Assembly: GCA_035531075.1 (NCBI GenBank)
Contig: DATKTO010000038.1
Coordinates: 124,001 to 188,000 of the forward strand
Source of the DNA: 39-52-133 sp035531075
Lineage (GTDB): Bacteria > Pseudomonadota > Gammaproteobacteria > Burkholderiales > Gallionellaceae
Direction of reading: 5' to 3'
Length of the DNA stretch: 64,000 bases
Made by a program: the position numbers and the translations under genes. Shown here piece after piece: positions 26,280 through 35,735 of the stretch. The notes below the pieces were generated by a model, which was not told the origin of the DNA, did no database searches, and was given only the letters and a program-made list of their open reading frames with translations. The stretch's first letter is position 1. The number at the start of each line of letters is the position of its first letter.

Positions 26280-28295
26280 TTACAAAATGCCTTTAACGGT
26301 TTTCACCACATTCTCTGTCGTGAAACCAAAATGTTTAAACAGTTCTCCAGCAGGGGCGGATTCGCCAAAGCAATCCATACCTACAACAGCGCCTTCCAGG
26401 CCTACATATTTATGCCAGAAACCGGTTACGCCGGCTTCAACTGCCACGCGCTTCATACCTTTCGGCAATACGCTGTCCTTGTAGGATTGATCCTGGCGGT
26501 CATACAGATTTGTACATGGCATGGATACGACTCGCACATGAACTCCGTCCTGAGCCAGCGCTTTTTGTGCATCCATCGCCAGGCCAACTTCAGAACCTGT
26601 TGCAATGATGATGGCTTGCGCCTTGCCATTCGCGGCTTCCGACAAAACATAACCACCCTTGCGGATGTTTGCCATTTGCGTTGCATCACGCTTCTGGAAA
26701 GCCAGATTCTGACGGCTGAAAATCAGTGACGATGGGCCAGTCTTCCGCTCTACAGCGTTAATCCAGGAAGCGGCAGACTCCACTGTGTCACAAGGACGCC
26801 ATACATCCATATTGGGGATATAGCGCAGCGTGGTGGTTTGCTCTACAGGTTGGTGCGTAGGGCCGTCTTCGCCCAGACCGATGGAGTCGTGGGTGAAGAC
26901 ATAGATAACGCGTTGCTTCATAAGTGCAGACATGCGCAAGGCGTTGCGCGCATATTCGGAGAACATCAGGAAGGTGCCGCCGAAGGGCAACAGCCCACCG
27001 TGCAAGCACATACCGTTCATGATATGAGACATACCAAATTCACGCACGCCGTAGCTGATGTAGTTGCCTGGCTTCTTGCCGTGCACATGATGCGCCCCGG
27101 TCCAGTTCGTCAGATTGGAACCGGTCAGGTCGGCTGATCCCCCCAGGAACTCGGGCAACACCGGAACCAGTGCATTGATCGCGTTTTGCGAGGCCTTGCG
27201 CGTCGCAATCGTTTCTGCCTTCTCATTGATTTGTTTCATTACTTCGGCAGCATGTTTGGCAAAGTCTGCAGGCAAGTCACCCTTCATGCGGCGTTCGAAT
27301 TCTGCCGCTTCTTCAGGGAATTTTGCGCGGTACTCGGCGAAATTGTTATTCCACAATTTCTCGAAACCAGCGCCCTTGGTGCGCGCATCCCATGCGTCGT
27401 ATACATGCTTTGGGATTTCAAACGGCGGATGGTTCCAGCCGATGTGAGCGCGGGTAGCCGCCACTTCAGCATCGCCCAGCGCGGCGCCGTGTACATCGTG
27501 CGTACCTTCTTTGCCTGGGGAACCCGCACCGATCACGGTCTTGCAGCAAATCAGGGTTGGCTTGTCTGTTACAGATTTTGCTTCCTTGATGGCCGCATCG
27601 ATCGCGACAGGATCGTGCCCTTCCACATCGGCCACTACGTGCCAGCCGTACGCTTCGAAACGCTTGGGCGTGTTATCGGTAAACCAGCCGCCTACATGGC
27701 CGTCAATCGAGATATCGTTGTCATCCCAGAATGCAATCAGCTTGCCCAAGCCCCATGTTCCTGCCAAGGCGCATGCCTCGTGGGAAATGCCTTCCATCAG
27801 GCAACCGTCACCCATGAATACATAAGTATAGTGATTTACAATTTCATGGCCTGGACGATTAAATTCATTCGCCAGCAATTTTTCAGCCATCGCCATACCT
27901 ACAGCGTTGGTAATACCTTGGCCTAATGGACCTGTCGTCGTTTCTACACCCACGGTGTAACCGTATTCTGGGTGCCCAGGAGTCTTGGAGTGCATCTGAC
28001 GGAAGCGTTTGAGCTCATCCATCGGCAAGTCGTAACCGGTGAGGTGCAGCAGTGCGTATATCAGCATCGAGCCGTGGCCGTTAGACTGAACGAAACGGTC
28101 ACGGTCAGCCCATTTGGGATTGGCCGGATTGTGACGCAAGTGATGGTTCCACAGCACTTCTGCAATTTCAGCCATGCCCATAGGCGCGCCGGGGTGACCA
28201 GAATTGGCTTTTTGCACAGCATCCATCGCTAACGCGCGAATTGCACCTGTCGTATCGTTAAACTTTGGGGGTTTTACATTTCGCGCCACAGCCAT
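26280..28295 (-). CDS. tkt: transketolase
   Basis: 671 residues. GHPGAPMGMAEIAEVLW near 33-49, the thiamine-diphosphate motif GDGCLMEGISHEA near 157-169 with DDNDISIDG, and DSIGLGEDGPTHQPVEQ near 472-488 are diagnostic. It moves two-carbon units in the pentose phosphate and Calvin cycles. A full AGGAGG lies 7 bases before the ATG, one of the strongest ribosome binding sites in the window. A promoter candidate is at 28360-28388. First gene of the tkt-gap-(pgk-pyk-fba) block. Confidence 0.96.
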   Translation of the reverse strand: MAVARNVKPPKFNDTTGAIRALAMDAVQKANSGHPGAPMGMAEIAEVLWNHHLRHNPANPKWADRDRFVQSNGHGSMLIYALLHLTGYDLPMDELKRFRQMHSKTPGHPEYGYTVGVETTTGPLGQGITNAVGMAMAEKLLANEFNRPGHEIVNHYTYVFMGDGCLMEGISHEACALAGTWGLGKLIAFWDDNDISIDGHVGGWFTDNTPKRFEAYGWHVVADVEGHDPVAIDAAIKEAKSVTDKPTLICCKTVIGAGSPGKEGTHDVHGAALGDAEVAATRAHIGWNHPPFEIPKHVYDAWDARTKGAGFEKLWNNNFAEYRAKFPEEAAEFERRMKGDLPADFAKHAAEVMKQINEKAETIATRKASQNAINALVPVLPEFLGGSADLTGSNLTNWTGAHHVHGKKPGNYISYGVREFGMSHIMNGMCLHGGLLPFGGTFLMFSEYARNALRMSALMKQRVIYVFTHDSIGLGEDGPTHQPVEQTTTLRYIPNMDVWRPCDTVESAASWINAVERKTGPSSLIFSRQNLAFQKRDATQMANIRKGGYVLSEAANGKAQAIIIATGSEVGLAMDAQKALAQDGVHVRVVSMPCTNLYDRQDQSYKDSVLPKGMKRVAVEAGVTGFWHKYVGLEGAVVGMDCFGESAPAGELFKHFGFTTENVVKTVKGIL

Positions 28296-28359
28296 TTTAC
28301 TGCCTCCTAAGAACTTCCCTTTAACGGGTTAAATTGTATTTTTATTGCACCAATTTTTA

Positions 28360-28388
28360 ATTATGCCGCACCACTCCGATTTGGGCAA
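28360..28388 (-). promoter_or_regulatory. candidate sigma70 promoter for tkt-gap
   Basis: On the - strand TTGCCC (28383-28388), 17 bases, CATAAT (28360-28365), about 65 bases before the tkt start codon. Confidence 0.55.
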
Positions 28389-28447
28389 CTATCGTTATCT
28401 ATTCAAAAACGACTGCAATGTGGCTGTTCGCGGCTTTTCAAATCTCT

Positions 28448-29080
28448 CTATTGAGCATTATCCGAGCACTTTTTGTGCATTTTAATGCCAAGTTGCTTGA
28501 GCTTACGGTATAAATGCGTACGTTCAATCCCCATATTATCTGCCACCCGGCTTACATTGCCATTTTCTTTATCCATCTGATAATTAAAGTATAGTTTATC
28601 AAAATGTTCGCGTGCCTCGCGCAATGACAAATCCAGCGGCAGAGAGAATTGCTGCATTGCCCTTCTTTCAACTTGCTCAATTGCCTCCGTTTTTTGCTTT
28701 TCTGTTTTTATTCCCTGCTGCATCACTGTAGCGACTGTTTTTAGCAGTTTTTGCAAGGCAATGGGTTTTTCCAGAAAGTCCGCGGCGCCGATTCGGGTCG
28801 CTTCCAGTGCCGTTTCAATCGTGCCGTGCCCGGACATCATTACCACCGGCATCGTCAACAAGTCCTGTACAAGCCACTCTTTGAGTAAGCTTAAGCCATC
28901 ACTGTCTGGCATCCAGATATCCAGCAACACCAGATCCGGTACTTTATTTAAGCGAAATTCTCGGGCTTGTTGCGCATTTTCAGCCAAATGCACCTGATAT
29001 CCTTCATCAAAAAGAATTTCTGAAAGCAATTCGCGTATGCCTACTTCATCATCTACTACGAGTATTTCTTTGGTCGTCAT
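28448..29080 (-). CDS. NtrX-like response regulator without AAA+ domain
   Basis: 210 residues. The receiver domain (1-120) has Asp10, Asp11 and the phosphorylated Asp54 in LVLLDIWMPD, with MMSGHG and FLEKP as the Thr/Ser and Lys sites. After a charged linker a Fis-type helix-turn-helix closes the protein (NVSRVADNMGIERTHLYRKL, about 174-193). The sigma54-activating AAA+ domain of classical NtrX is absent, so it cannot be a standard sigma54 activator. Its start overlaps the stop of the NtrY-like kinase gene by one base (TAATG), so the two form a pair. Confidence 0.88.
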   Translation of the reverse strand: MTTKEILVVDDEVGIRELLSEILFDEGYQVHLAENAQQAREFRLNKVPDLVLLDIWMPDSDGLSLLKEWLVQDLLTMPVVMMSGHGTIETALEATRIGAADFLEKPIALQKLLKTVATVMQQGIKTEKQKTEAIEQVERRAMQQFSLPLDLSLREAREHFDKLYFNYQMDKENGNVSRVADNMGIERTHLYRKLKQLGIKMHKKCSDNAQ

Positions 29081-31212
29081 TATCCCACCACCTCTTCTTC
29101 TGCTAACAGCGGAAAAATAATACTGATGCAGGTGCCACCTGTGGCTCTATTTTCTATCATTATCGTGCCGCCATGCTCTTCCACAATTTTTTTTACGATA
29201 GGCAGTCCCAATCCTGTTCCTTTATCTTTGGTTGTCATATACGGTTCAAAAACGCGCGCCACCATGTGTTCGGGAAAGCCGCTGCCATTGTCCAGCACGC
29301 TCAATTTCACGGAGTTTTGGTTATAATTTTCTGTGCGCAGCACGATTTGCGGATGCGCCGCATTCTTTAACGCATCATGCGCGTTATGCAACAGATTGTG
29401 CACGACCTGGCGCAAACGCGTGGCATCGCCATTAATTCTTGGATGCGTTGCGAATAATTGCATCGCAATCGGGCTGCTGTTGGCCTCATACAAGCCCATC
29501 ACTTCGTTAAGCAATTGATGCAAATCCAGTGCGGTCAACTGAATCGCCGGTGCACGTGCATAATCTGCAAACTCCATTACCATTTTTTTCATTGCAGCCA
29601 CCTGGCTGACAATTGTCTGTGTTGCCCGCTGTAACAACTTTGCATCCTCTACACTCAACTTGTCACTCAATTTATACTGCAATCGTTCCGCAGACAGCTG
29701 GATTGGCGTCAGCGGGTTTTTTATTTCATGCGCCAGTCGTCGTGCCACTTCTCCCCATGCTGCCTGCCGCTCCGCCTGCAACAGGTGTGTGATGTCGTCG
29801 AATACCACCACATAACCCGTTTCGTCGATTGAAGATAAGCGCGTGCCGCGCAGCAGCAGCATCTGGTTACCGTTTTTACTCATACGCTCGATTTGGCGCT
29901 GCCATTCACTCTCGTTCGATTCAGCAAATGCCAGCAACACTGCATCGGTGAACGGGCGCAGCAATTTATACTGCACGCTAAGCGTTAATAATGGCACGCC
30001 GCGCATTTCCAGCAATGAAACGCCCAGGATTTGTTCTGCGCTGGTATTAGCGGATCGCAAGCGAAACTGTTCATCCACGACCAGCACACCTGAAGATAGA
30101 TGCGTGAGCACACTTTCCAGGTAGGCCTTGGATTTATTGACTAGACGCTGCTGGCGTTCACTCAGTTTTTGGGCGTCGGACAATTGCGAGGTCATTTGAT
30201 TAAATAACCCGGTTAAAGCACCCAGCTCGTCGCGGCTTTGTACCGGGTAATTGCCGCTAAAATCGCCCTGCGCCACGGCGCGCGTGCCCTCGGCCAATGC
30301 TGCCAGCGGCGAACTTAGGCGTGCGCTCAGAAAAAATGCCGCCGATACCGCACTGAGCAGCACAATCAGCAACGATAAAGTAAGGGTGATGCTGTACAGG
30401 CGCTTCAAGCCCAGGCGTGAAAGTGATAGCTCCTGATAGTCGCGGTATACCGATTGCACTGTTTCGGTATCTGCTGCCAACTGACTGGATACCGGCTGCA
30501 CTAGCTGCAATATGCGAATTTCAGTGTCTGCCGATGTCGGGTTTACCGGCACCACTACCTTGAGTATTAGCGTGTTGTCGGGCAGGGTATCTACCACATT
30601 AAATTGGCCTTGCTTGATTGCAAGCCGCAATATTTTGACATCCGGCGCATCCGGCAATGAATTCTTGCTTGCGACTCGCACCAGAGTTTTCCCCTTTATA
30701 TTGAACAAGGTAACCTCTTGCGCCGTGCCTTCTTCAATCAGGCGGTGCAATGTAACGGCGTGTCGCGCAGCCGGCTGCTCCGCCAACAATAGCGCGATAA
30801 ATTTGCCCTTTTTGGCCAGATCTTGCAGCCCATTTTCCAAGGAATTCCGTCCCAGGTTCAACCCCCCCTCAAGGGCCTTTTCCACGCGTACGTCAAACCA
30901 GGACTCTATGCTTTTGCCCAGAAATTGCACCGAAACCGCATACACCAGCAATCCCGGCAAAATCGCAATTAGGGAAAAAAACAAGGCAAGACGCAGCGTA
31001 AGTTTTGCGCCAAAAATCTGCGCCTTGATCTTCTCTCGCAGTTGCCAGAGCTGATATGCAACCAGCGCACTCAGGCACAGCGCCAGCAGTCCGGCCAATG
31101 CTAGCAGTGCATAATAGTTGCGTGAAAACAGGTCGGTATTTGCGCTGGCACTCGACAACAAGTAAAGCAGCAAGACACCAATAATTCCGCTGATGAGGAT
31201 TAAATATTTCAC
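29080..31212 (-). CDS. NtrY-like membrane sensor histidine kinase
   Basis: 710 residues. Hydrophobic segments near 1-25, 32-55, 75-95 and 270-300 bracket an extracytoplasmic section, followed by HAMP (about 300-350), a PAS domain (LSSGVLVVDEQFRLRSANTSAEQILG, about 370 onward), HisKA with LAHEIKNPLTPIQLSAERL, and an HATPase with DNGSGFPE and TKDKGTGLGLPIV. It should phosphorylate the adjacent NtrX-like regulator. NtrYX systems respond to nitrogen or redox signals in alphaproteobacteria; the signal here is unknown. It overlaps DUF4390 by ATGA. Confidence 0.9.
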   Translation of the reverse strand: MKYLILISGIIGVLLLYLLSSASANTDLFSRNYYALLALAGLLALCLSALVAYQLWQLREKIKAQIFGAKLTLRLALFFSLIAILPGLLVYAVSVQFLGKSIESWFDVRVEKALEGGLNLGRNSLENGLQDLAKKGKFIALLLAEQPAARHAVTLHRLIEEGTAQEVTLFNIKGKTLVRVASKNSLPDAPDVKILRLAIKQGQFNVVDTLPDNTLILKVVVPVNPTSADTEIRILQLVQPVSSQLAADTETVQSVYRDYQELSLSRLGLKRLYSITLTLSLLIVLLSAVSAAFFLSARLSSPLAALAEGTRAVAQGDFSGNYPVQSRDELGALTGLFNQMTSQLSDAQKLSERQQRLVNKSKAYLESVLTHLSSGVLVVDEQFRLRSANTSAEQILGVSLLEMRGVPLLTLSVQYKLLRPFTDAVLLAFAESNESEWQRQIERMSKNGNQMLLLRGTRLSSIDETGYVVVFDDITHLLQAERQAAWGEVARRLAHEIKNPLTPIQLSAERLQYKLSDKLSVEDAKLLQRATQTIVSQVAAMKKMVMEFADYARAPAIQLTALDLHQLLNEVMGLYEANSSPIAMQLFATHPRINGDATRLRQVVHNLLHNAHDALKNAAHPQIVLRTENYNQNSVKLSVLDNGSGFPEHMVARVFEPYMTTKDKGTGLGLPIVKKIVEEHGGTIMIENRATGGTCISIIFPLLAEEEVVG

Positions 31213-31859
31213 TGCAACTCTTTCCTGGCTTGCGCAATTTCTGCTGGTGCTAGCATCCAGCTGTATCCTTCAGAATCCAGTTTCCACTCATCGCTGGTCA
31301 GCGCATTCACCTGTAGGGGCTTGGGAAGTTGCGTCACATCCAGTTTCATCCGCGCGAAGGCGGTGAAATTTGCATTGCTTTTCAGTAATGACGCTATATA
31401 GCCACTGTTCTTGTTCAACAACTCCGCCGGAATGGGCTCCGATGATTGATTCCCCAGTGCCCGCAGCGCATCGTCCAGATTGGCAAAATTTTGAAACAGT
31501 GTTCCGCGCTTGATGCGATATTGCCTCGTCAACGCGCTATAGCTTAGTTTTGTTGTTTGCTCGGTTTGAGCCGCCACTTCATCCAGCCAGTACCAGCGTG
31601 AGCGCGTTAAGGTGAATTCGCTTGTGAAATTTAATGTAATGCCGTGGGTGAGCGCCTGTTCAATTAAAATACTCAATCTGATATCAAAATTGGCAGCGAG
31701 TTGGTAACCTTCATCCGTCATGCGGATTTCAGCCTTGCGCACGGCAATGCCATCTGCGGTCGCGGCGGAAACGCCCAAAACCAGAATTGCAAGCATTACC
31801 AGAATGCTGCGCAATAATTTATATTTGTTTGTGCAGTAGCGCATAAAAGAAACCGTCAT
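31209..31859 (-). CDS. DUF4390-domain exported protein
   Basis: 216 residues with an N-terminal hydrophobic signal (LLRSILVMLAILVLGVSAATA), then the DUF4390 region: FDIRLSILIEQALTHGITLNFTSEF near 58-82 and RSRWYWLDEVAAQ near 87-99. Its role is unknown, but the gene is regularly placed between rsmB and ntrY in betaproteobacteria, suggesting an envelope partner of the kinase. The start at 31859 overlaps rsmB by 41 bases; the ATG at 31844 is an alternative. Confidence 0.82.
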   Translation of the reverse strand: MTVSFMRYCTNKYKLLRSILVMLAILVLGVSAATADGIAVRKAEIRMTDEGYQLAANFDIRLSILIEQALTHGITLNFTSEFTLTRSRWYWLDEVAAQTEQTTKLSYSALTRQYRIKRGTLFQNFANLDDALRALGNQSSEPIPAELLNKNSGYIASLLKSNANFTAFARMKLDVTQLPKPLQVNALTSDEWKLDSEGYSWMLAPAEIAQARKELQ

Positions 31860-33090
31860 GCTGGTCGTTTGGCAGTAGCTGTCCTTGCTTCATTCCGGGG
31901 GCTGTCAGGGATAACTGATTTGCATCTTGGTGATGCATTAAGAACTCATCGATGACCTGTTGGTTTTCACGTCCAAATATCGAGCATGTCGCATAGAGCA
32001 ATTTTCCGCCGGCATCCAGCAAAGGCCACAGTGCGCTCAAAATTTGCTGCTGTTGTTGCGCAAAGCCTTCAATATCCGATGCACGGCGCAGCCATTTGAT
32101 ATCCGGGTGACGGCGCACCACGCCGGTGGCAGAGCATGGCACATCTGCCAAGATACGCTGAAATGGTTTGCCATCCCACCAGTCTGCAGGTTGCGCTGCA
32201 TCTCCTGTCGCTAGATTTGCGCTGAGCTGTAATCGCTGCATGTTTTCTCGCACCCGCTCAAGCCGCACTTTGTCTTTATCCAGCGCAAGCAGTTCAATGT
32301 TGGCGGTCTCCAGCAAATGCGCGCTCTTGCCGCCAGGTGCTGCGCAAGCATCCAGCACGCGCATACCGTCCTTAACCTCCAGAAAGCGGGCTGCATATTG
32401 TGCACCCGCATCTTGCACCGATACGAGTCCATCCATAAACCCCGGCAGTTGATCAACCGAAACCGGGTGCTCCAGTATAATGGCATCGGGCTCAACAAGG
32501 TTAGCCTGCACGCCCTGTTGCTTTAACAGGGCCAGATAATCGGCCGTATTGCCTTTCTTGCCGTTCACCCGCAGGGTCATCGGGGGATGTTGGTTGCCGG
32601 CAAGCAAAACGGCATCCGCTAGCTCCCCATACTGTGATTTGATTTCGTTTATCCACCATTGCGGATAGGAGTAACGGCACTCTGCCGTGCGCGCCGAGTC
32701 CGCCAGCAGTGTATTTTTATTGCGTATAAAATTCCGCAGGATTGCATTCACCAGCCCGCTTGCTGCGGGTTTGCGCTTGCGCACCGCATTGACTGCAAAA
32801 TCAACCACAGCATGTTGTGCAGCCCTGCTATATTGTAATTGGTAAAGCGCTACCAGCAACAGATAGCGTATCTCCATATCCTGCATGGGCTTCTTTAAGA
32901 GTGCGTCCAGTATGCAACTCAGCTGACCGTAGAAGCGCAGGGTACCATAGCTTAAATCCTGCAAGGCTCCACGTTGCTGTGATGTAAGCTCGGGAAGCGC
33001 GCTCATCACCTCGCTCAGGACTTGATTGAGATTGCGGCCGCTTAAGACCTGGCCAATGATTGAAACTGCAGCGAGTTGTACGGTATCCAT
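31819..33090 (-). CDS. rsmB: 16S rRNA (cytosine(967)-C(5))-methyltransferase
   Basis: 423 residues. An N-terminal NusB-like domain (1-140) is followed by an RNA m5C methyltransferase: SAM motif VLDACAAPGGKSAHLLE near 245-261, ILADVPCSATGVVRRHPDIKW near 315 and the nucleophile in LLYATCSIF near 365. It methylates C967 of 16S rRNA. It begins one base after fmt and is part of the def-fmt-rsmB operon, all acting in translation. Confidence 0.95.
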   Translation of the reverse strand: MDTVQLAAVSIIGQVLSGRNLNQVLSEVMSALPELTSQQRGALQDLSYGTLRFYGQLSCILDALLKKPMQDMEIRYLLLVALYQLQYSRAAQHAVVDFAVNAVRKRKPAASGLVNAILRNFIRNKNTLLADSARTAECRYSYPQWWINEIKSQYGELADAVLLAGNQHPPMTLRVNGKKGNTADYLALLKQQGVQANLVEPDAIILEHPVSVDQLPGFMDGLVSVQDAGAQYAARFLEVKDGMRVLDACAAPGGKSAHLLETANIELLALDKDKVRLERVRENMQRLQLSANLATGDAAQPADWWDGKPFQRILADVPCSATGVVRRHPDIKWLRRASDIEGFAQQQQQILSALWPLLDAGGKLLYATCSIFGRENQQVIDEFLMHHQDANQLSLTAPGMKQGQLLPNDQHDGFFYALLHKQI

Positions 33091-33091
33091 A

Positions 33092-34030
33092 TCAGATTGT
33101 GGTGAAGTGATCTCCAGCCTTGATTATAAAACCCTGCACAAACTGGGCAGCTGGAAGAGACTTGCCATTAGGTCTTTGTAATACTTGCAGGTTAATTGCA
33201 GCTTGCCCGCATGCGACCCTGATACCGTCTTTGTTGACTGCTAATACGGTTCCAGGCTCACCTTGCCCTTCCCCGGATAAAGACAAACTGGCCTGCCAAA
33301 TTTTAACAGTTGTGCCGTTCAGCGCTGAATATGCTCCCGGTACGGGATTGTAAGCGCGGATCGCACGCTCCAGTTGCGTAGCGTCTTGTGTCCAATCTAG
33401 CTGTGCTTCGGACTTGATTAACTTGGCAGCGTAGGTCGCCTGGGTAGTTTCCTGTGCCACGCCAATCAGGATGCCCTGATCCAATTTGCACAAAGCTTCA
33501 ATAATTGCTTCCGCCCCCAGTTGCGCCAGCCTGTCATGCAAAATTTGGGCAGTATCTTGTGCCGATATTGGACAAGATTTCTTCAGTACCATGGCCCCTG
33601 TATCCAGGCCCTCATCCATTTGTATAATCGTAATTCCGGTTTCAGCATCACCGGCCAGAATCGCGCGTTGAATTGGTGCAGCACCGCGCCAGCGCGGCAG
33701 CAAGGAAGCGTGTATATTCAGGCAGCCCAGTCGCGGCATTTGCAAGATTGAAAGCGGCAAGATCAAGCCATAGGCTGCCACTACCATCACGTCCGCCTGC
33801 AAGGAGGCGAGCTGTTGCTGAACTTCGGCAGTCTTCAGGCTAAGCGGCTGCATCACAGGAATGCCATGCTGCAAAGCCAGGTGTTTAACCGGACTCGGGA
33901 CGAGCTGCATGCCGCGCCCGGCAGGGCGGTCTGGCTGAGTCAGAACAGCCACGATCTGATGATTATTTGCCAGCAATGCCTGCAATGCGCTAGCGGCAAA
34001 ATTTGGCGTGCCTGCGAAGATTATTTTCAA
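33092..34030 (-). CDS. fmt: methionyl-tRNA formyltransferase
   Basis: 312 residues. IIFAGTPNFAASALQALL at the N-terminus and HASLLPRWRGAAPIQRAI near 108-125 bind 10-formyl-THF and catalyse formyl transfer to initiator Met-tRNA; a C-terminal tRNA-binding domain begins near 205. It is 12 bases after def, whose product removes the formyl group. Confidence 0.96.
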   Translation of the reverse strand: MKIIFAGTPNFAASALQALLANNHQIVAVLTQPDRPAGRGMQLVPSPVKHLALQHGIPVMQPLSLKTAEVQQQLASLQADVMVVAAYGLILPLSILQMPRLGCLNIHASLLPRWRGAAPIQRAILAGDAETGITIIQMDEGLDTGAMVLKKSCPISAQDTAQILHDRLAQLGAEAIIEALCKLDQGILIGVAQETTQATYAAKLIKSEAQLDWTQDATQLERAIRAYNPVPGAYSALNGTTVKIWQASLSLSGEGQGEPGTVLAVNKDGIRVACGQAAINLQVLQRPNGKSLPAAQFVQGFIIKAGDHFTTI

Positions 34031-34042
34031 TTATTTTTCCAG

Positions 34043-34546
34043 TTACATCGTTTCGCGCAGGCGTTTTTTCAATTTTGCCCGTATGCGCGTTTGCTTTAGC
34101 TGAGACAGGTATTCCACGAATACCTTACCCAGCAGATGATCCATTTCATGCTGGATACAAACTGCCAGCAAGCCTGCTGCCTCCAGTGTAAATGACTCGC
34201 CTTTGGCATTCTGGGCTTTTACCTTGATGCGCTCGGCGCGGCTAACTTTGTCATATATGCCCGGCACTGACAGGCAGCCTTCTTCGCAGTCGCTCTCGCC
34301 ACTCATGCTGATAATTTCGGGATTGATGAACACCAATAGATTTTTATTTGTTTCAGATGTATCCACCACGATGATGCGCTGATGCACATCTACCTGGGTA
34401 GCGGCCAGACCAACACCCGGTGCCGCATACATGGTTTCAGCCATATCGCTGATTATTTTTCGCGTGTTATCCGTGACTGCATTTACTTTTGATGCAACTT
34501 TGTGCAGGCGCTCATCCGGGTACTGCAGTATCTTTAGAATTGCCAT
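34043..34546 (-). CDS. def: peptide deformylase
   Basis: 167 residues. All three motifs are intact: GVGLAATQVD near 45-54, EEGCLSVPG near 88-96 with the metal-binding Cys, and QHEMDHLLGKVF near 132-143 with the HExxH-type His-Glu-His. It removes N-formyl from nascent proteins. First gene of the leftward def-fmt-rsmB-DUF4390-NtrY-NtrX operon, divergent from the LysM gene. Confidence 0.97.
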   Translation of the reverse strand: MAILKILQYPDERLHKVASKVNAVTDNTRKIISDMAETMYAAPGVGLAATQVDVHQRIIVVDTSETNKNLLVFINPEIISMSGESDCEEGCLSVPGIYDKVSRAERIKVKAQNAKGESFTLEAAGLLAVCIQHEMDHLLGKVFVEYLSQLKQTRIRAKLKKRLRETM

Positions 34547-34552
34547 AATAGC

Positions 34553-34581
34553 TTGCTAATTTAAGTGACTAGATGCAAAAT
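34553..34581 (+). promoter_or_regulatory. candidate promoter for the LysM-dprA-smg-topA genes
   Basis: TTGCTA (34553-34558), 17 bases, CAAAAT (34576-34581). It is 55 bases before the LysM start codon in the divergent def/LysM region. Confidence 0.4.
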
Positions 34582-34636
34582 TTAAACAGTTGTGCGAACA
34601 TCGCACTGCATTTCATTACTTTGCTGGGGTTTTTTC

Positions 34637-35731
34637 ATGCGCAAGATTATATCGCTGATTTGCATACTTTTGCCGATTCTCGCCTATGCGGATGAATTAG
34701 TCGTGCGCGAAAATGCTCCGGATCGCTACGTTGTGGTTAAAGGTGACACGCTATGGGACATATCCAACAAATTTTTCAGGGATCCCTGGAAGTGGCCTCA
34801 AATCTGGGGCTTGAATAAAGACACGATTAAAGACCCACACTGGATTTATCCCGGAAACGTTGTTGTTCTAGACCCTGTGAGTAAGACACTGCACTTGGGT
34901 GAACTGCCCAAAGCGCCTGAAACTCCCTCGGGCAAAATTGCACTGGTTCCCGATCTGCCGCCATCCGCTGAATCTGTTGCGGAAACTGTACCCGAATCAG
35001 AAATCCAAAAATTATCTCCAAAAATCCGCGTGATCAATGGCGAGCACGAAGCCATACCCAGTATACCCACGAACATTATTGCCCCCTTTCTGAGCAAGCC
35101 CCTGGTCATTGAGAATGATGAAATTAAAGGTGCACCGACACTCATCGGATCAATTGAGAATCGTGCGCTGCTCAGCTTTGGCGACACCGCCTTCGCGACT
35201 GGCATGCCTGACGACAAAGGCCCATTGTGGCAGCTATACCGTCCAGGCAAGGCTTTGATCGACCCCGACACCGATGAAACGCTTGGCTACGAAGCCATCT
35301 ACCTTGGAGATGCAAGCGTACAGAAATACGATAAGGTATCGACTCTCAAGATCACAAAATCAGTACTCGATATTCAAAAAGGAGATAACTTCGTTCAGTC
35401 TTCCGTCGGATTAGCCAGTAGCTATATTCCCCGTTCTCCTGGCAATATGATCAAGGCCAAGGTTATTTCAATTTATGGCGGAGTAAATCAAGGCGGGCAA
35501 AATTCTGTGATCACGCTGAATAAAGGTGCGCGTGACGGACTGGAAAATGGTCATGTGCTTGCTTTATTCAAGGAAAGTGAGACCTCAAAACATAAGGGGG
35601 ATTCATATACGCTACCCGCTTTACGTTACGGGCTGGTGTTTGTCTTCCGCACCTTTGACAAGGTTTCTTATGCCCTTGTCATGCAGGTTCAGCGGACAGT
35701 GCAGATATCGGATAGTTTAGAAACACCTTGA
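34637..35731 (+). CDS. LysM-domain exported protein
   Basis: 364 residues from the ATG at 34637, where a signal peptide begins (MRKIISLICILLPILAYA). A LysM domain lies at about 30-85: YVVVKGDTLWDISNKFF and an IWGLNKDTIKDPHWIYPG segment. The remaining 270 residues lack a motif I recognise. LysM binds peptidoglycan, so an envelope role is likely. Orthologues precede dprA in many betaproteobacteria. An in-frame ATG at 34592 is rejected as start because it would put 15 residues before the signal peptide. Confidence 0.88.
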   Translation: MRKIISLICILLPILAYADELVVRENAPDRYVVVKGDTLWDISNKFFRDPWKWPQIWGLNKDTIKDPHWIYPGNVVVLDPVSKTLHLGELPKAPETPSGKIALVPDLPPSAESVAETVPESEIQKLSPKIRVINGEHEAIPSIPTNIIAPFLSKPLVIENDEIKGAPTLIGSIENRALLSFGDTAFATGMPDDKGPLWQLYRPGKALIDPDTDETLGYEAIYLGDASVQKYDKVSTLKITKSVLDIQKGDNFVQSSVGLASSYIPRSPGNMIKAKVISIYGGVNQGGQNSVITLNKGARDGLENGHVLALFKESETSKHKGDSYTLPALRYGLVFVFRTFDKVSYALVMQVQRTVQISDSLETP

Positions 35732-35735
35732 TATC

